DNA of 64,000 nucleotides, taken from assembly GCA_913778205.1 (NCBI GenBank), contig CAJYUW010000006.1, forward strand, positions 62,001 through 126,000, written 5' to 3'. The stretch is from an uncultured Curtobacterium sp. (lineage in GTDB: Bacteria > Actinomycetota > Actinomycetes > Actinomycetales > Microbacteriaceae). Both the position numbers and the translations under genes were made by a program. Under the pieces are notes generated by a model, which saw only the letters and a list, made by a program, of their open reading frames with translations, did no database searches and was not told the origin of the DNA. Of this stretch, positions 61,281 through 64,000 are shown piece by piece. Within the stretch, counting starts at the first letter, position 1, and each line of letters opens with the position of its first letter.

Positions 61281-62804
61281 GTGTCCGCTCTGCTCACCAG
61301 CCCCGTCGCCACCGCCGTCACCGGCAGCCGCGCCCGGCGGTTCGCGGCCCTCGCCGTGCTGATGCTGCCGGTGCTGCTCATCTCGGTCGACAACACCGTG
61401 CTGAGCTTCGCGCTGCCGTCGATCAGTCGCGCCCTCGACCCGGACGCCACCACCCAGCTGTGGATCGTCGACGCCTACCCGCTCGTCCTCGCCGGCCTGC
61501 TGGTCGTCATGGGGAGCATCGGCGACCGGATCGGCCGCCGCCGCATCCTCGTGATCGGGGCGACCGGCTTCGCGCTGCTCTCCGCCGCCGCCGCGTTCGC
61601 GTCCGACGCGTGGATGCTCGTCGCGGCCCGGATCGCCATGGGTGTGTTCGGCGCGATGCTCATGCCGGCCACGCTCTCCATCATCCGCAACGTGTTCACC
61701 GACGCGGGGGAGCGGCGGATGGCGCTCGCCGTGTGGTCGACGATGTTCGCGGCGGGCAACGCCCTCGGCCCGCTCGTCGGCGGCGTGCTCCTGGCGCACT
61801 TCGCGTGGGGCAGCGTCTTCCTGGTCGCGGTGCCGATCCTCGTGCTCATGCTCGTCGGCGTCCCGTTCTTCGTGCCCGAGTCGCGCGACCCCGCCCCGGG
61901 GCCCGTGGACGTGCCGAGCATGCTGCTGTCCCTCGGGGCGCTCGGGCCCGCGGCATGGGCGATCAAGTCGGTCGTGCACCCGGAGGAGCGCGGGCTCGCG
62001 ATCGCGATGCTCGCGGTCGGGGTGGTCTGCGGCGTCGCCTTCGTCCGCCGGCAGCTGCGCTCCCGCACGCCGATGCTCGACCTGACGCTGTTCCGGAGCA
62101 CGGCCTTCACGGGCAGCGTGCTCATGAACCTCGCGGCGATGTTCTCGCTCACCGGGTTCCTGTTCTTCATCGCGCAGCACCTGCAGCTCGTGGCCGGGCT
62201 CGACCCGTTCACCTCGGGTGTCGTGCTCATCCCCGGCTCCGTGCTGACGATCGTCGCCGGCCTCGTCGTCGTGCCGATCGTCGCCCGCGTCGCACCGCGC
62301 TGGGTCGTCGCCGTGGCGCTGCTGTTCTCGGCGTCGGCGTACGCCATGGTCGCGCTGCTCGGCCACCACGCCACCGTCGTCGCGCTCGGGTTCGCGTTCG
62401 TGCTGCTCGGCATCGGGATCGGTGCGTCGGAGACCGTGACGAACGACCTCATCATCTCCACGGCCCCCGCGGACAAGGCCGGCGCCGCGTCCGCGCTGTC
62501 GGAGACGGCCTACGAGATCGGAGCCGTCCTCGGGACGGCCGTGCTCGGGACGATCCTGGCGACCGCGTACCGGACGCACGTGGTGGTGCCCGACGGGCTG
62601 TCCTCGTCCGCGCACACCGCGGCGCAGGAGACACTCGGCGGTGCGGTCTCGGCGGCCCAGGACCTCGGCGGCTCCGCGGGGCAGGCGCTGCTCGATTCCG
62701 CGCGGGCGGCGTTCGACTCCGGCGTGACGATCACGGGTGCCGTCGCAGCGGTCCTCATGGTCGTCGCCGCCTCCGGTGCCGTCGTGATGCTGCGTCGTCG
62801 GTAG
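61281..62804 (+). CDS. MFS transporter, QacA/SmvA-like DHA2 exporter
   Basis: A 507-residue membrane protein with about 14 helices. LMLPVLLISVDNTVLSFALPSISRALDP is the TM1 motif of QacA/SmvA, GDRIGRRRILVIG the loop 2-3 motif, and AARIAMGVFGAMLMPATLSIIRNVFTD and GNALGPLVGGVLL the antiporter motifs. ETVTNDLIISTAPADKAGAASALSETAYEIGAVLG lies in TM13. These pumps export quaternary ammonium compounds and dyes. Control by a palindrome-binding repressor is likely, but its gene is not adjacent. GTG 61281; AGGAG 11 bp upstream. Confidence 0.92.
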   Translation: MSALLTSPVATAVTGSRARRFAALAVLMLPVLLISVDNTVLSFALPSISRALDPDATTQLWIVDAYPLVLAGLLVVMGSIGDRIGRRRILVIGATGFALLSAAAAFASDAWMLVAARIAMGVFGAMLMPATLSIIRNVFTDAGERRMALAVWSTMFAAGNALGPLVGGVLLAHFAWGSVFLVAVPILVLMLVGVPFFVPESRDPAPGPVDVPSMLLSLGALGPAAWAIKSVVHPEERGLAIAMLAVGVVCGVAFVRRQLRSRTPMLDLTLFRSTAFTGSVLMNLAAMFSLTGFLFFIAQHLQLVAGLDPFTSGVVLIPGSVLTIVAGLVVVPIVARVAPRWVVAVALLFSASAYAMVALLGHHATVVALGFAFVLLGIGIGASETVTNDLIISTAPADKAGAASALSETAYEIGAVLGTAVLGTILATAYRTHVVVPDGLSSSAHTAAQETLGGAVSAAQDLGGSAGQALLDSARAAFDSGVTITGAVAAVLMVVAASGAVVMLRRR

Positions 62805-62936
62805 TCGCGGAACCCGGGCGCGTGGCGGCTCCCGCGTCCGTCGCAGCGGTGCGCGGCGCGGCGGTGCGCGGCGCGGGCAGCTCCGCGTCGTGCAGCGTCG
62901 TGCGGCGCGCCCGAGATCGGACGAACCTGTGAATCG

Positions 62937-62967
62937 TTGACCTCAACCATGGTTCAGGTCCTACGTT
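62937..62967 (+). promoter_or_regulatory. MerR-type promoter with 19-bp spacer and internal dyad
   Basis: TTGACC (62937-62942) and TACGTT (62962-62967) are 19 bp apart, too long for normal polymerase binding. A dyad with arms GACCTcAACC and GGTTcAGGTC (62939-62960) lies over the spacer. This layout is characteristic of promoters activated by MerR-family regulators, including SoxR. Confidence 0.75.
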
Positions 62968-63026
62968 GGGACCTGGCCGTGATGCACGCGGCCGGACCCA
63001 CAGGGACAGGAACGATCACGACCACG

Positions 63027-63533
63027 ATGCCCGACGCGCCCGCGAACCTCGCCGAGGCCTACAAGTCCGCCTTCCGAGGCCACCCGGCCGGGGTCGCCGT
63101 GATCACCGCGGAGGGCCCGGACGGCCCGACCGGGCTCACCGCGTCGAGCGTCGCGAGCGTCGCCGTCGACCCGCCGGTCCTCGTCTTCTCCCTGTCGACG
63201 AACTCGGGGTCCGCGGGCGTCGTGCTCGGCGCACCGGTGTTCGTCGTGCACCTCGTCGACTCGCACGGCGTCGCACTCGCGAAGCGGTTCGCGAGCACCG
63301 GGAGCCCGGCCGCCGACGACCCGGTCTGGGGAACGCTCCCGTCGGGTGACCGCTACCTGCCGGGCGCCGCGACCGCCCTCCGCTGCCGGCCGCTCTCGAC
63401 GACGCCGATCGGTTCGTCGACCGTCGTCGTCGCCGAGGTGCTCGACATCGTCGTCGGTCTCGGGCACGGCGAGCCGCTCGTCTACCACAACCGGGAGTTC
63501 CACTCCCTCACCGACCGTTCCCGGCTCTCCTGA
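63027..63533 (+). CDS. Flavin reductase domain protein (FMN-binding split barrel)
   Basis: A 168-residue HpaC-like flavin reductase. [54 protein letters not shown] binds FMN, and [19 protein letters not shown] and [15 protein letters not shown] are normal later motifs. These enzymes supply reduced flavin to monooxygenases or reduce ferric and quinone species. I choose ATG 63027 because the family begins there; ATG 62982 and 62949 are in frame further upstream, and the last of these lies within the promoter. A MerR-type promoter drives it, suggesting redox or drug induction. sodA follows 44 bp downstream. Confidence 0.88.
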   Translation: MPDAPANLAEAYKSAFRGHPAGVAVITAEGPDGPTGLTASSVASVAVDPPVLVFSLSTNSGSAGVVLGAPVFVVHLVDSHGVALAKRFASTGSPAADDPVWGTLPSGDRYLPGAATALRCRPLSTTPIGSSTVVVAEVLDIVVGLGHGEPLVYHNREFHSLTDRSRLS

Positions 63534-63577
63534 GCCGCGAGCACCGTTCCGCCAACCACCGATCGAAAGGACCTCAC

Positions 63578-64000
63578 ATGGCTGAGTACACCCTGCCGGA
63601 GCTGCCGTACGACTACGCGGCGCTCGAGCCGCACATCAGCGGCAAGATCATGCAGCTGCACCACGACAAGCACCACCAGACCTACGTGACGGGCGCCAAC
63701 ACCGCGCTCGAGCAGCTCGCGGAGGCCCGCGAGTCCGGGAACCTGGCGAACGTGAACAAGCTCGAGAAGGACCTCGCGTTCAACCTCGGCGGTCACGTCA
63801 ACCACTCGATCTTCTGGACCAACCTCGGCCCGGACACGAAGGTCCCGGAGGGCGAGCTCGCCGCCGCGATCGACGAGTTCTTCGGTTCGTTCGAGAAGTT
63901 CCAGGCGCAGTTCACGGCCGTCGCCACGGGCATCCAGGGCTCCGGCTGGTCGGTGCTCGCCTGGGACCAGGTCGGCCAGAAGCTGACGACGTTCCAGCTC
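63578..64000 (+). CDS. sodA: Superoxide dismutase (Mn/Fe type), truncated by window end
   Basis: The first 141 residues of a Mn/Fe superoxide dismutase, which converts superoxide to O2 and H2O2. [37 protein letters not shown] includes the first metal His (about residue 28), and [16 protein letters not shown] the second. [13 protein letters not shown] is the Gly/Gln-rich substrate segment that helps set metal preference. The remaining ligands (Asp-x-W-E-His region) lie beyond 64000. ATG 63578 with GAAAGG 7 bp upstream. It may share transcripts with the flavin reductase gene. Confidence 0.97.
   Translation, partial: MAEYTLPELPYDYAALEPHISGKIMQLHHDKHHQTYVTGANTALEQLAEARESGNLANVNKLEKDLAFNLGGHVNHSIFWTNLGPDTKVPEGELAAAIDEFFGSFEKFQAQFTAVATGIQGSGWSVLAWDQVGQKLTTFQL

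Noticed and set aside
1-64000. CRISPR arrays, IS elements, tRNA or rRNA genes
   Set aside because: Tandem repeats here lack the regular repeat-spacer pattern, no transposase was seen, and no tRNA cloverleaf or rRNA segment was recognised by eye.

Overview
The window is a GC-rich (about 70 percent or more), gene-dense chromosomal segment from an actinobacterium. Frequent GTG starts, 4-base ATGA/GTGA gene overlaps, the gene content and the lipoprotein and Tat signals fit the family Microbacteriaceae, most likely Curtobacterium or a close relative. The genus is an inference from overall character, not from a marker gene. I saw no rRNA or tRNA genes, CRISPR array, phage module or intact insertion sequence.

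Layout. 1-9.6 kb: coaBC, an NRDE/TANGO2 protein, two tandem SGNH-hydrolase lipoproteins, an SDR, an LLM flavin monooxygenase, a pyridoxamine-oxidase-like protein, a PIG-V-like membrane glycosyltransferase and RidA. 9.7-16.6 kb: a tightly overlapping operon (D-aminoacylase-type deacylase, KDPG aldolase, KDG kinase, IclR regulator, DSD1-type PLP dehydratase) divergent from an MFS transporter. Read as a pathway it would convert an N-acyl-2-amino-2-deoxy sugar acid such as N-acetyl-D-glucosaminate to pyruvate and glyceraldehyde-3-phosphate. 16.8-24.6 kb: an EEP-fold protein, a metQNI importer, a 2H phosphoesterase, an alditol oxidase, a DHA2 exporter and acylphosphatase. 24.7-30.4 kb: de novo NAD synthesis, with an NrtR-type Nudix repressor, nadA, nadB, nadC and a cysteine desulfurase in one direction. 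30.5-41.2 kb: mixed housekeeping and accessory genes, including aroQ, a sodium symporter pair, a DUF3800 gene with odd flanks, a VOC pseudogene, a zinc-ligand-poor Tag glycosylase, an orphan LysR-type ligand-binding protein with its DUF5997 neighbour, an Lrp regulator and ElaA. 41.3-48.4 kb: cell-surface cluster with a proline/alanine-rich secreted protein, a seven-repeat chaplin-like protein with an LAYTG sorting signal, a membrane-anchored esterase and an MprF/DUF2156 protein. 48.8-50.9 kb: FMN riboswitch, ribE, ribB, ribH and a strong terminator. 51-54.2 kb: two TetR regulators, paired small membrane proteins and a decayed stretch. 54.3-61 kb: a sugar ABC importer divergent from a Gfo/Idh-aldo/keto reductase fusion and a LacI regulator, with two matching palindromes between them. 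61.1-64 kb: an MFS pump behind a perfect-arm palindrome and a leader hairpin, a flavin reductase behind a MerR-type 19-bp-spaced promoter, and the start of a superoxide dismutase that runs off the window.

Two features run through the whole segment. One is a dispersed short element with core GCCTCC(C/A)GGCC, often paired as a hairpin and sometimes inside reading frames, most clearly as an in-frame insertion in nadB. The other is short GC-rich tandem repeats at gene 3' ends, in two cases copies of the 3' end of the adjacent gene itself. The most interesting biology is the predicted amino-sugar-acid operon, the chaplin-like surface protein, the dispersed palindrome family and the oxidoreductase fusion.
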